Part shown: positions 16,548 to 23,970 of the stretch, piece by piece
Position numbering within the stretch: position 1 is the first letter of the stretch
Layout: each line of letters opens with the position of its first letter
IMG/VR virus record: IMGVR_UViG_3300032053_000224
Location: 1 to 37,447 of that record
Direction: 5' to 3' (one strand)
Length of the DNA stretch: 37,447 nucleotides
Source: a virus
The notes under the pieces: model-generated
What the model saw: the letters and a program-made list of their open reading frames with translations, nothing else
Told to the model about the DNA's origin: nothing
The model's database searches: none
Position numbers and translations under genes: made by a program

Positions 16548-16976
16548 TTATATTGGTGTATCATCATAATCTACATCTAATTTACCACCCAATGCTACAG
16601 TGCCTCTTTGAATGCTAATAACCTTAAATTCTCCAGTAGTTGGGCCAGTCTTAATATATCCTCTTGCCGTATCAGTCATTGCATCGAGGCTTGCTTTTGC
16701 TTGACCAGTTGCCACTTGAGCATTAATAATACCAGCAGCCGCAGCAAGTGAAGCAGAAACAAGTTTATCACCATCTGCTTCAGCACCAAGTTTGGTTTTA
16801 ATAGCACCAGCAGCTATTTTCGCATCAGTAACTTCTGAATCTGCAATCGGTCTGGCAGCAGCAGCCACTGAACTTGCTCTAGTAATTTGAGCACTTGCAC
16901 TATTAACTTTTCCTACAATTTCATCATCTGTATAAACGACAGCATTCGGGTCTAAAAGCATACTTACAATTGCCAT
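16548..16976 (-). CDS. Small Ala-rich structural protein
   Basis: This is a 142-aa protein rich in Ala and Gly, with ASAQITRASSVAAAARPIA and repeated A-x-I/L-x-A patterns, then a C-terminal beta part (GYIKTGPTTGEFKVISIQR). Composition and position between Ig-like proteins and the Fn3 protein suggest a decoration or fibre protein. It is followed directly by a strong hairpin, as several abundant virion genes here are. No named family is certain. Confidence 0.5.
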   Translation of the reverse strand: MAIVSMLLDPNAVVYTDDEIVGKVNSASAQITRASSVAAAARPIADSEVTDAKIAAGAIKTKLGAEADGDKLVSASLAAAAGIINAQVATGQAKASLDAMTDTARGYIKTGPTTGEFKVISIQRGTVALGGKLDVDYDDTPI

Positions 16977-16978
16977 AA

Positions 16979-17182
16979 TTAATCACTCCTTTCATATTTT
17001 ATTTTTAACTTTCCATCTTTAATATATATTTTTTTTATTCTAAGACCATCTTCATCGGGGACAAAAACAGAATCAAGTATAGAAGATAATTTTTCCTCAA
17101 TTATTATATTTATAGGTTGTTCTTCTCCAATAACAAATACTATAGGTTCTGCTTCTATAATGGTTATATTAATATCACTCAT
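16979..17182 (-). CDS. Small hypothetical structural-operon protein (67 aa)
   Basis: A TTG lies one codon upstream, but the ATG at 17180-17182 overlaps the previous stop as TGATG and has AAGGAG at good distance, so I place the start there. The protein (MSDINITIIEAEPIVFVIG...) is beta-rich, with Ile-rich alternating strands and an acidic middle. The neighbouring Ig-like gene suggests a small partner or decoration domain. I recognise no family. Confidence 0.55.
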   Translation of the reverse strand: MSDINITIIEAEPIVFVIGEEQPINIIIEEKLSSILDSVFVPDEDGLRIKKIYIKDGKLKIKYERSD

Positions 17183-17520
17183 CAATTTTCTCTCCTTGTT
17201 ACATCTGCCTCAACCTTTATCTTACCTACCACAAGTGTTGTAACCATTTCATCTGATTTTTTGACCTGAATATCATAAAAATATTCACCGGGAATTAAAT
17301 CATCTGTTTGACTATTGGCTAAATGAATTGAAGATAGACCATTGGTTGGATCATCGTGCGTAGTTACATCTATTCTAACGGCAGCTTCATCATCAGATTG
17401 AGTAATTCGTTGTTTCATTGTAAAATATACTTTCCAACCTGTTATATCAATCACATTGCCAGCACTATCCTTAAAAGAAAGAGTATAAGTTTTATTATCA
17501 CCACGATAGATTGGTTTCAT
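17182..17520 (-). CDS. Ig-like virion protein of the 'YRGDNKTY...DVTR' type
   Basis: This is a 112-aa protein. The open frame extends 29 codons further up, but that part overlaps the preceding gene and lacks a site. MKPIYRGD at 17518-17520 has AAAGGAAG before it. The pattern YRGDNKTYTLSFKDSAG, then ITGWKVYFTMK, LIPGEYFYDIQVK and VVGKIKVEADVTR is a well-populated phage family, a small beta-sandwich like the N-terminal domain of baseplate upper proteins. It probably decorates the virion or joins an appendage. Confidence 0.65.
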   Translation of the reverse strand: MKPIYRGDNKTYTLSFKDSAGNVIDITGWKVYFTMKQRITQSDDEAAVRIDVTTHDDPTNGLSSIHLANSQTDDLIPGEYFYDIQVKKSDEMVTTLVVGKIKVEADVTRREN

Positions 17521-17537
17521 TATTTTTCTTCCTTTCT

Positions 17538-17822
17538 TTATAACGAATAGTAAATTATATAATCCCCTGTTTCTGCTGACATAGAAGCATATAATCCAGC
17601 AGAACAAGGTACACCTTTTCCAGGAAACATTATATTAATTGTATGTACTTCATCACTTGGCATTAAAAAAGCAATGGCAGTATTACCCGCCGTAATGCTA
17701 TCATAAACAGTGATAGTAGTTTCCGTGGCACTATCCGCTGTATAAGATACCCCTATTAAGTGACAAGGTCCTGTAAAGATAAGTCCACTTGCTCCTAATT
17801 TACCACTTGATTTAATTACCAT
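17538..17822 (-). CDS. Small structural protein (94 aa)
   Basis: A GTG three codons upstream is part of the AGGTGA ribosome site itself, so the ATG at 17820-17822 (MVIKSSGKLG) is the better start. The sequence has alternating strands (ATETTITVYDSI) and a Gly-Lys-Gly-Val-Pro-Cys-Ser turn (GKGVPCSAGLYASMS). The pattern 'AVYDS...TAGLY' is seen in small phage head or decoration proteins of about 100 aa, but I cannot name a family with confidence. Confidence 0.5.
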   Translation of the reverse strand: MVIKSSGKLGASGLIFTGPCHLIGVSYTADSATETTITVYDSITAGNTAIAFLMPSDEVHTINIMFPGKGVPCSAGLYASMSAETGDYIIYYSL

Positions 17823-17831
17823 AATAATCAC

Positions 17832-18026
17832 CTACTTTTTAGATTTTTTACTTTTAATTTTTTTTAATTTTTTATATATTGATGGATGTTTTTCTTTTAA
17901 AGTTACATTGATATCTAACGCTTTCTTGTGTCTTTTAGCAGCTGCAAGACTTTTGGGTTTTTTACTTTTAGCTTTCTTACCGTGAAAGACTTTATATCCA
18001 TCTACTTCTTTAATTTTATACGGCAT
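17832..18026 (-). CDS. Very basic Lys-rich small protein
   Basis: This is a 64-aa protein of which over a third is Lys or Arg, with runs such as KKAKSKKPKSLAAAKRHKK and a C-terminus KKLKKIKSKKSKK. It should bind nucleic acid by charge and may be packaged with DNA, as short basic virion proteins of other phages are. The N-terminus MPYKIKEVDGYKVFHGKK resembles short phage proteins with a YKVxHxxxG start. Function is inferred from composition only. Confidence 0.55.
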   Translation of the reverse strand: MPYKIKEVDGYKVFHGKKAKSKKPKSLAAAKRHKKALDINVTLKEKHPSIYKKLKKIKSKKSKK

Positions 18027-18030
18027 TTAC

Positions 18031-18345
18031 TCACCCCCCTTTTTTGATTTTAACTATAAAATTATCTGCTAATACCTGATATAACCCATTGGCTAATCTA
18101 CCCACTTCTTTTTCTTTTAATGCGTAATTATTATAATGACCATCTATTGCATGTATTATTTCATGGTAAAATGTTCTATCAATATCTGATTTTGCTCTTA
18201 CTTGTTTTTTAAATTTTTTACATAATCTTATTTTTTGGGAGATAAAATCACATTGACCTAATATTTTTTCCTTATCAAGGTATTTATCATCAAAAAATAC
18301 TTTATAATTATGTCCAGCTATCCTAACGGTTTTAGGTATTTTCAT
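18031..18345 (-). CDS. Small zinc metallopeptidase-like protein (HExxH)
   Basis: This is a 104-aa protein with HEIIH at residues 61-65, then Glu78/Glu80 in KEKEVGRLANGLYQVLADN, which is the zincin pattern of short ImmA/IrrE- or SprT-like proteins. The N-terminal half is a small beta sheet (VRIAGHNYKVFFDD). Such proteins are common in phages between capsid and tail genes. Their substrate is usually unknown. The position in the virion operon, not next to a repressor, speaks against an ImmA role here. Confidence 0.65.
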   Translation of the reverse strand: MKIPKTVRIAGHNYKVFFDDKYLDKEKILGQCDFISQKIRLCKKFKKQVRAKSDIDRTFYHEIIHAIDGHYNNYALKEKEVGRLANGLYQVLADNFIVKIKKGG

Positions 18346-18354
18346 ATATCCCCC

Positions 18355-18567
18355 CTAATTAATTAATTCTAATTTTTCTTTAAAATAACCGTCCACTAAT
18401 GGTTTCACATATTGATTAAAAAATATCTTGGCTGAATCATCGGCATCTCCCTCAAATTTTATCCCGTCTTCTTCAAAGGATAGTTTTCCAATTTCTCTAC
18501 CATTTAACCAAAATATTATGCAATTCGGTTCATTGAATTTAAAATCAACAAATCTACTTTTTTCCAT
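18355..18567 (-). CDS. Small acidic hypothetical protein (70 aa)
   Basis: This 70-aa protein begins MEKSRFVDFKFNEPN and contains NGREIGKLSFEEDGIKFEGD, which reads as a short beta meander, followed by a helix (KIFFNQYVKPLVDGYFKEKL). AAAGGAGGGGAAT precedes the ATG. It lies 9 bases upstream of the metallopeptidase-like gene. No family is recognised. Confidence 0.6.
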   Translation of the reverse strand: MEKSRFVDFKFNEPNCIIFWLNGREIGKLSFEEDGIKFEGDADDSAKIFFNQYVKPLVDGYFKEKLELIN

Positions 18568-18579
18568 ATTCCCCTCCTT

Positions 18580-18972
18580 TTATTCTTCGATAATCTTTCC
18601 CAATTTAGCTAATGTGATCGGTTTCAATTTAATATCGCCTAACTGCTCTAACTTAATCGGTTTAAAATCAATCTCCACTTCTTCATTGGTTAACTCAATA
18701 AACTCATTCTGAAAAGTATCCATATCAGGTATGTCGTATTGGTTTGTATCTTTACCATCTTTGTCTTTTACAAACATAGGATTGCCCTTATCATCTTTTT
18801 TAGCGTGCTTCTTGACCAAATTAATCCTTGCCTTTTCCATAGAAGCATTTTCAGAATTAACTTTGTCTAAAAATCTTGCTAACCAATAAGCAGTCTTAAC
18901 TGGTAATTCCTTTTCCAATATTTCACCTAAACCATCAGTAGCCAATCGAATTTCATTAAGTTTAAATTTCAT
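18580..18972 (-). CDS. Conserved phage protein of unknown function (130 aa)
   Basis: The pattern MKFKLNEI, LGEILEKELPVKTAYWLARF, KARINLVKKHAKKDDKGNP, then VEIDFKPIKLEQLGDIKLKP and a final short helix is a recurrent phage protein type of about 130 residues. It has an N-terminal helical part that resembles a helical hairpin and a conserved acidic 'EVEIDF' region. The function of the family is not known to me. The start has AAAGGAGG at good spacing. It lies in a run of small genes downstream of the capsid genes. Confidence 0.6.
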   Translation of the reverse strand: MKFKLNEIRLATDGLGEILEKELPVKTAYWLARFLDKVNSENASMEKARINLVKKHAKKDDKGNPMFVKDKDGKDTNQYDIPDMDTFQNEFIELTNEEVEIDFKPIKLEQLGDIKLKPITLAKLGKIIEE

Positions 18973-18974
18973 TA

Positions 18975-19184
18975 TTATTTTCCTCCTTTCTTATTTATTT
19001 TTTCAACAAACGGTATCCAATATTCTTTACCATTGATAAGAATTTTTAAGTGATTATCTTGTATCATTTCACTTAAATCAACTACTCCAATTATTTCAAT
19101 AAATGCATCGGGTCTATAATCTTTTGCTTTCTCACCTTCAAAATTAACTTGTATAACATTTCCACCTACTTTTTCATCTTCCAT
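18975..19184 (-). CDS. Small hypothetical protein (69 aa)
   Basis: The protein starts MEDEKVGGNVIQVNFEGE, is beta-rich and ends in a short Lys/Gly tail that overlaps the ribosome site of the next gene. The segment LKILINGKEYWIPFVEKI looks like a single small domain. AAAGGAGGAAAAGAAT precedes the ATG. No family is recognised. Confidence 0.55.
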   Translation of the reverse strand: MEDEKVGGNVIQVNFEGEKAKDYRPDAFIEIIGVVDLSEMIQDNHLKILINGKEYWIPFVEKINKKGGK

Positions 19185-19204
19185 TATTCTTTTCCTCCTT
19201 TCTT

Positions 19205-19237
19205 AAAATATTGCGGGTTTTAAGCAGAAACCCGCAA
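19205..19237 (-). terminator. 10-bp stem-loop after the 452-aa virion gene
   Basis: TTGCGGGTTT at 19211-19220 pairs perfectly with AAACCCGCAA at 19228-19237 around a 7-nt loop, 11 bases after the stop codon. On the minus strand it is followed by TATTTTAAG, a weak U-tract, so partial termination or a 3' stabiliser of the mRNA is likely. Confidence 0.6.
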
Positions 19238-19248
19238 AGCCTATATTT

Positions 19249-20607
19249 TTATTGGTAAACTGGTATGTAATAAGTTGTAGAAGTTCCACCTGGGGTAGAT
19301 TCATGATTAATTGTGATTCTACCGATGATACTACCACTTGCTGGAGTACCTCTTTGGAATGGTGAAGTATCAGTTCCACAAAATGTGAATAGATTAGTAG
19401 CCATAGCGTTACTTGTACCTTCAATATAAAATACAGATTTAGCAGTTCCGCTATGTGTTTTGAATCTTGCGAAAGAATCCCTTGAAGAACCAGTATTAGT
19501 ACATACTCTACCAATTTCAATGGGAAATACATTAGCCGCAGCAGACCCAACATCTTCTAAATATGCTTGCCATACTGCAACATTTCCAGTTAATTTATTT
19601 CCAGTTTGGGTAATATAATGTGATTCTAATGCCACTTCTGTGCAAGCAGCAGTTGTGGCGGCAAAATCAATTGAAAATGGATTAACATATCCACCAGTTT
19701 GTGCACCAGTTTTAGTCCAATTAATATATATCGCCCTACTGTAATCACTTGCCAATGCAGCACTATCAGTTACATTAAGTCTTAAAATATTTTGTCCAGT
19801 TGTTGAAGTTAAAGTTGGAGTTAAATCAATTGCAGTACCAACATAAGTTGAAATTATCGGATAGGCAGTAGTATATGACCCTTGAGCACTGGATAATGGT
19901 ATATACCAAGCAGTAGAACCTACTATACATCGTATTGTATTAGCATAAAATAAATTTCCTGATGCACTGGTAAATCCGTTTAAGTTGAATAAGTAACCAT
20001 AATCTTCAAAACTGGCTACTGCTGTAGCATCGCCCCAAATTGCAAATCTTTGGAATGCAGTAATGTGAGCTGTGTTGTTTGTACAACTTAAATAACTTGC
20101 AGGTGTCCACATCTCTAAGTCGGCAATATAATAACTACCACCAACTACAGCCAGTGTTTTCCCTGGAAGTTTTAATTCAGCACAAAGTGCAGATGCCATA
20201 CCACCACGTGCATCACCAGAAGCACCGTAAGTCATTTGAGCATAAATTGTGGTTATTGAACTACCTGTTACTACATTCACATCAACATTGGCATTTAAAG
20301 CCTGCAAATTTGCAGAAGGTGTTGACACACTCCCAACAGTCGCAACTAAATTAATCCGAGCAGCCTTAACTGTACTTGCTGTAGCAACTGTAGTTACATA
20401 TATATCAATAGCTTTTTCTGAAGCCGTAAGTGTCTGTGCAGTAGTAGAATCACCAACTTGAATTGCTGAGATACCAGCCGTAATACTAAAACTAATTCCT
20501 TTTATTTTCATACCACCGAATCTATCAGTGGTATCATAGGCAAGAGCAGCATAAAGTTCACCTTTAGCAAAACCCTCACCTATACTTTTTCTAATTGTCT
20601 GAGTCAT
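19249..20607 (-). CDS. Virion structural protein (452 aa)
   Basis: This is a 452-aa protein, very rich in Thr, Ser, Ala and Gly, with beta-strand patterns throughout and almost no charged residues after the first 40. The N-terminus MTQTIRKSIGEGFAKGELY and the end STTYYIPVYQ occur in structural proteins of environmental phages, but the role is not established. It follows the capsid and Ig-like genes and has a strong hairpin behind it, as a highly expressed gene would. It could be a capsid fibre or a decoration protein. It does not resemble a tail sheath or tape measure. Confidence 0.55.
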   Translation of the reverse strand: MTQTIRKSIGEGFAKGELYAALAYDTTDRFGGMKIKGISFSITAGISAIQVGDSTTAQTLTASEKAIDIYVTTVATASTVKAARINLVATVGSVSTPSANLQALNANVDVNVVTGSSITTIYAQMTYGASGDARGGMASALCAELKLPGKTLAVVGGSYYIADLEMWTPASYLSCTNNTAHITAFQRFAIWGDATAVASFEDYGYLFNLNGFTSASGNLFYANTIRCIVGSTAWYIPLSSAQGSYTTAYPIISTYVGTAIDLTPTLTSTTGQNILRLNVTDSAALASDYSRAIYINWTKTGAQTGGYVNPFSIDFAATTAACTEVALESHYITQTGNKLTGNVAVWQAYLEDVGSAAANVFPIEIGRVCTNTGSSRDSFARFKTHSGTAKSVFYIEGTSNAMATNLFTFCGTDTSPFQRGTPASGSIIGRITINHESTPGGTSTTYYIPVYQ

Positions 20608-20637
20608 TTAAAATCACATCCTTTTTAATTTTTTACA

Positions 20638-20662
20638 GGGGTAAGAGTTATCGTCCTACCCC
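20638..20662 (-). other. GC-rich stem-loop between virion genes
   Basis: GGGGTA at 20638-20643 pairs with TACCCC at 20657-20662. On the minus strand the stem is followed by TGTAAAAAA, not by a U-tract, so it is not an intrinsic terminator. It may be an RNase barrier or processing site between the 126-aa and 452-aa genes. Confidence 0.5.
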
Positions 20663-20693
20663 CTTCCTATTGTTTTAATATTTTAAGTTAATT

Positions 20694-21074
20694 TTAAGTA
20701 TATGTAAGTACACCACTTACAACTAATTTTCCATTAGGCATAACCAGTACAAGATATTTAGCATCAGTGCCGCTATCAGTCACATCTATAGCAATATCTC
20801 CATCTGCTTCACTAATTAACTGCCAACTATATTTTGCCAGTAAAATTAATACAGCTCCATCTCCACTTGATGTCGTTGATATTTCCGAAGTTAAATCAGA
20901 AGGGTCGAGTCCAGTTGAAGTACTTGACACATAACAAAGAATAGCAGCAGCAACATCTAAATCATTACCTGCATAATCTTTTAGTTGTATGGTGACAGCA
21001 AATGTATCACTTGATATAACTGGTACAGTTATAGTCGCATCGTAAGCCATATCTACAATCGGAGTCCATTCCAT
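20694..21074 (-). CDS. Ig-like head decoration protein candidate
   Basis: This is a 126-aa protein, a beta-sandwich type with TITVPVISSDTFAVTIQLKDYAGNDL, GDGAVLILLAKYSWQLISEADGDIAIDVTDSG and KLVVSGVLTYT. It comes directly after the major capsid gene, where decoration proteins are often encoded, and is flanked by hairpins on both sides. The pattern is close to small phage Ig-like domains. The call is by fold pattern and position. Confidence 0.55.
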   Translation of the reverse strand: MEWTPIVDMAYDATITVPVISSDTFAVTIQLKDYAGNDLDVAAAILCYVSSTSTGLDPSDLTSEISTTSSGDGAVLILLAKYSWQLISEADGDIAIDVTDSGTDAKYLVLVMPNGKLVVSGVLTYT

Positions 21075-21112
21075 AAAAAGTCATCTCCTTTCAAAATTAT
21101 TTTTATACTTTT

Positions 21113-21144
21113 TTGATAGGGGAAGATTATACTCCCCCTATCAA
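21113..21144 (-). other. 10-bp stem-loop directly after the capsid gene
   Basis: TTGATAGGGG at 21113-21122 pairs perfectly with CCCCTATCAA at 21135-21144 with a 12-nt loop, 7 bases after the capsid stop. On the minus strand it is followed by an A-rich stretch, so it should not terminate. Protection of the capsid mRNA 3' end or transcript processing is more likely. Confidence 0.55.
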
Positions 21145-21151
21145 TTTATTG

Positions 21152-22327
21152 TTATACAGTAGTCGGACAATTAAATATGTTCACAATATTCGCACCATTT
21201 AACACAGTAGGTGCACATAACTCATACCAACCCATAGTTCCGAACATAGCTAACGGATTATTAGGATCAGCCTCAGGTGGACACATATAGAATTTTTTAT
21301 TTAGACCCTTTAGTCTTACATTACCGAAAGCATTCTTCCCAAAGATAGAAATTACATAAACTGCACCAGATGCTACATAAGTACCGATTGCATTAACAGC
21401 AGACCGATAAGGATTAGTATCCTTATGGAAACGTACACCAAAGATTTCTCCATCTAAATTACGGTATAAATCTTTAGGTGCAGCATAATGTTGCATATTT
21501 ATCCATTCACTATCTCTTTGGAAATCATACTTTTCTAATGGACTATAAACGGCATGATAGAAACCATCATCAAAGACCGCAGAACCATTAGCTTCTAATA
21601 TTGCCACTGCTTTTCTAATCAATTCGCAAGATACGGTATCGGCAGTAGTTAAACTCTGGGTGCATACCACTCTGGCTAAATCTCCACTTACCGGTATATT
21701 ATCAAGAGTAGACACAGTAAGTGTAGTAGATGAAGCATAGGTAAATGTTCTGGCTATTCCATAATTTTTGCCTGAAGTGAATACAATTACACCTGTATCG
21801 GCAGATCCTAGTCCACTCGGTAAAGATGAAAATACTGGTACAGTTACTGAACTACCAGAACCAACAGTTACTTCACCTGAATTAGTTGAATCAGCATCAG
21901 CAAGTAATCCTATTCCACCTTCTGCTATGACTTCCCATATTAGAGAGTCAATAGTAGAAGCGGAAGCCTTACCTTGTTCTACTGCAGTTTCGGCTAAATC
22001 TGCATCCATATTAGTTAGCCAATATTTCTTTGATGGTTGTACATACATTCCATATTCAACTACAGTCGCTGATACGGTATTGCCGTAAATCTTGGTTGCA
22101 GTAGGGTTAGTTCCTTCAGTTAAGGCAGTCCTTGATAAATCAAAAGGTGATACACGAGTAAATTTTACAGTATCTCCCTCATTTTTGGGTATTTCTGCAT
22201 TTTTCTCTCTGGCGGCAAACTGATCCCAGACTACAAAATTCTCTCTACCTTGTAAGAACTTCCCTTGATAATAGGTTTTATTAAAAGGTACACCTACAAC
22301 CGTTCCATAATCAGTAAATCCTGCCAT
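21152..22327 (-). CDS. Major capsid protein, N4-gp56-like
   Basis: This is a 391-aa protein. Early residues TKFTRVSPFDLSRTALTEG-type (here VKFTRVSPFDLSRTALTEG), then NTVSATVVEYGMYVQPSKKYWLTNMDADLAETAVEQG, match the N4-gp56 family of HK97-fold major capsid proteins, which are usually 350-420 aa. The C-terminal region has a capsid-like FHKDTNPYRS and a final APTVLNGANIVNIFNCPT. It follows the scaffold gene, has AAGGAGATGACTTTTT before the ATG and a strong hairpin after the stop. Both fit a highly expressed gene. Confidence 0.8.
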   Translation of the reverse strand: MAGFTDYGTVVGVPFNKTYYQGKFLQGRENFVVWDQFAAREKNAEIPKNEGDTVKFTRVSPFDLSRTALTEGTNPTATKIYGNTVSATVVEYGMYVQPSKKYWLTNMDADLAETAVEQGKASASTIDSLIWEVIAEGGIGLLADADSTNSGEVTVGSGSSVTVPVFSSLPSGLGSADTGVIVFTSGKNYGIARTFTYASSTTLTVSTLDNIPVSGDLARVVCTQSLTTADTVSCELIRKAVAILEANGSAVFDDGFYHAVYSPLEKYDFQRDSEWINMQHYAAPKDLYRNLDGEIFGVRFHKDTNPYRSAVNAIGTYVASGAVYVISIFGKNAFGNVRLKGLNKKFYMCPPEADPNNPLAMFGTMGWYELCAPTVLNGANIVNIFNCPTTV

Positions 22328-22475
22328 AAAAAGTCATCTCCTTATTTAATATATTTTGTTTTCCTCTTTTTCTACTTATGGAGATATATTCTTTTTTAGC
22401 CTTCCTTCGGCAGAGTGTCCTTTCGGTTTGCTTCAGGGGTGTTGCTTAAAATCTTATATCTTACCTATTCCCCGT
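22328..22475 (-). other. Untranslated leader between scaffold and capsid genes
   Basis: These 148 bases hold no convincing ORF. On the minus strand the middle part is more GC-rich than the surroundings and contains two short hairpins, one closed by a GAAA loop (CCGAAAGG) and one GCC-GAAGGAA-GGC, then an A-rich run and the capsid ribosome site. No consensus promoter is visible. It may be a processing or translation-control element that raises capsid expression above scaffold. Confidence 0.4.
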
Positions 22476-23438
22476 TTATCTTCTTCTCTTTTCCATATCG
22501 GCTATAACTTGTCGGTTATATTCGGGATCTTCTTCCATTTTTTCTATATCATATTTGGGAGCTGAACCCGTTGGATTAATCGATTGAGTTTCCAGGTCAC
22601 TCAACCCAACATTACTTGCCTGGCTCTGATTCTTCATCTCTTCCAGAACCTCACGTTTAACCTGTTCTCGCATTGTTTCTCTTTCTACTTTTTGTTGTTG
22701 AGAAAAGTCCGTTGCTGACATGTCGTGGTAAGCCTGTTCGTAAGCATTGGTCTTATATTTAGTGAAATATTGGGGATTTTGATTTAAAAATCCCTGAACC
22801 TTTTCTCGGTCAAACTTTACAGGAAAATCTATATATTTATTTTCCATTTCGATATAAAGTTTTTCCCTTCTTTTTTCTACATCACTTTGATAAAAGGGAG
22901 CAGTCTTAGCACTGGTCAGCTGGTCAACATAGTCCAATAACTCTTTATTGTATTTAGACTGTTTATTGAATGCCTTTACTGGATCTTCGTAATATTCACT
23001 ATCACTTATGATTGGAGGTTGAGGTTTCTGGGGCAAGTTGCTCGGTTGTTGAGACTCTTTTATGGCCTCTTCTTCAATCTTGACAACCTTTTCCCTTAAT
23101 TCTTCTGTCTCTTTAATTTTCTGTCTATATTCTCCAATCTCATCAGAACGACCTTGAATAAATTTCTCTTTTTCATCCAATAATTTAACTAATTCTTCGG
23201 CTGATTTTCCCTTATATCGTTCAGGTAATTCCACTTTCGGCTCTTCTACTATTTTCTCTTTCTTGATTGCCTGAATCAGAGGAACTTCGGGAGTTTCGCC
23301 TTCTTCTTGGGCTACTAATCTCTCGGCTTCTTCCATAGTCAGGTCTTTTCTAATATCAACAGTCTTTTCGACCTTCTCTGAAGGGGTGGTCTCCTTTACG
23401 GGAGCTTCCTTTTTGAGGGTGTTGTCTTTAGTTACCAT
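22476..23438 (-). CDS. Scaffolding protein
   Basis: This is a 320-aa, highly charged protein with long helical and coiled-coil stretches (residues about 60-125 and 240-270). It has the pattern YKGKSAEELVKLLDEKEKFIQGRSDEIGEYRQKI, typical of podoviral scaffolds, with a low-complexity Pro/Gln linker near 135-145. It contains no catalytic residues of a prohead protease. It lies directly before the major capsid gene, the canonical scaffold position. The C-terminus is basic (DMEKRRR), as is usual for capsid binding. Confidence 0.75.
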   Translation of the reverse strand: MVTKDNTLKKEAPVKETTPSEKVEKTVDIRKDLTMEEAERLVAQEEGETPEVPLIQAIKKEKIVEEPKVELPERYKGKSAEELVKLLDEKEKFIQGRSDEIGEYRQKIKETEELREKVVKIEEEAIKESQQPSNLPQKPQPPIISDSEYYEDPVKAFNKQSKYNKELLDYVDQLTSAKTAPFYQSDVEKRREKLYIEMENKYIDFPVKFDREKVQGFLNQNPQYFTKYKTNAYEQAYHDMSATDFSQQQKVERETMREQVKREVLEEMKNQSQASNVGLSDLETQSINPTGSAPKYDIEKMEEDPEYNRQVIADMEKRRR

Positions 23439-23444
23439 TCGATA

Positions 23445-23726
23445 TTACTCCTTTCCTTTCATTCTATTTAATTCTCGCTGATCTTCCTCAGCTGCAATAT
23501 CTGTAAATCTTAATAAATCCTTAAAATCTTTAACAAACTTTATTATCCTGCGGCAAGATTGAATAATTGCTAAATCATTATTTTCTATATCTTGTAGTTT
23601 ATTAAGGCTATCTTTCTCATATTTGCCTAAGAAATCCTCTATAATCTTCCATCCAGGCATCTTAGTCATTTTCTTTAGATTATCAGCCTGGGCAATAGAA
23701 ATAATTAGTTCAGTTTTCTCGTCCAT
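23445..23726 (-). CDS. Small helical protein between portal and scaffold (93 aa)
   Basis: This 93-aa, all-helical protein has MDEKTELIISIAQADNLKKMTKMPGW and later RIIKFVKDFKDLLRFTD, a composition seen in small phage proteins encoded between portal and scaffold. AGGAGATAACG precedes the ATG and its stop is 6 bases before the scaffold ORF. Function is unknown. Confidence 0.6.
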   Translation of the reverse strand: MDEKTELIISIAQADNLKKMTKMPGWKIIEDFLGKYEKDSLNKLQDIENNDLAIIQSCRRIIKFVKDFKDLLRFTDIAAEEDQRELNRMKGKE

Positions 23727-23745
23727 CGTTATCTCCTAAAAACTT

Positions 23746-23949
23746 TTAGAATATTAAACCTTCTTTTTTACAATAATCTACATGATTTATTGCACATTCT
23801 TTTGTATTAAAAGTTTCTACCATTTCATAGAACCTCTTATTTTCATCCAGATGTAGTTCAACAACATAATAATCACAGAAATATTTTCTACGTATTATTT
23901 CATCTTCTATCTCTCTTTTGGTATTACCATTTTCAACTTTAAATCTCAT
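23746..23949 (-). CDS. Small hypothetical protein (67 aa)
   Basis: This 67-aa protein begins MRFKVENGNTKREIEDE and contains KYFCDYYVVELHLDENKRFYEMVETFNTKECAINHVDYC, an alpha/beta pattern with three Cys. AGAAGGAGATATAAG precedes the ATG. No family is recognised. It sits between the portal and a small helical protein. Confidence 0.55.
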   Translation of the reverse strand: MRFKVENGNTKREIEDEIIRRKYFCDYYVVELHLDENKRFYEMVETFNTKECAINHVDYCKKEGLIF

Positions 23950-23970
23950 TCTTATATCTCCTTCTATTAT

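Noticed and set aside
18031-18345. ImmA/IrrE-type anti-repressor protease
   Set aside because: There is no repressor or HTH partner next to it. It sits in the structural operon, so only the metallopeptidase-like fold is claimed.
19203-19553. 116-codon minus-strand ORF at the end of the 452-aa gene
   Set aside because: It overlaps the supported gene in another frame, runs over the hairpin behind the stop and has no initiation site of its own.
22350-22475. Glycine or GEMM riboswitch in the capsid leader, suggested by 'CCGAAGG' and 'GCAAACC' pieces
   Set aside because: Only isolated short motifs match. The required stems and the order of conserved blocks are absent, and a capsid gene would be an odd target.
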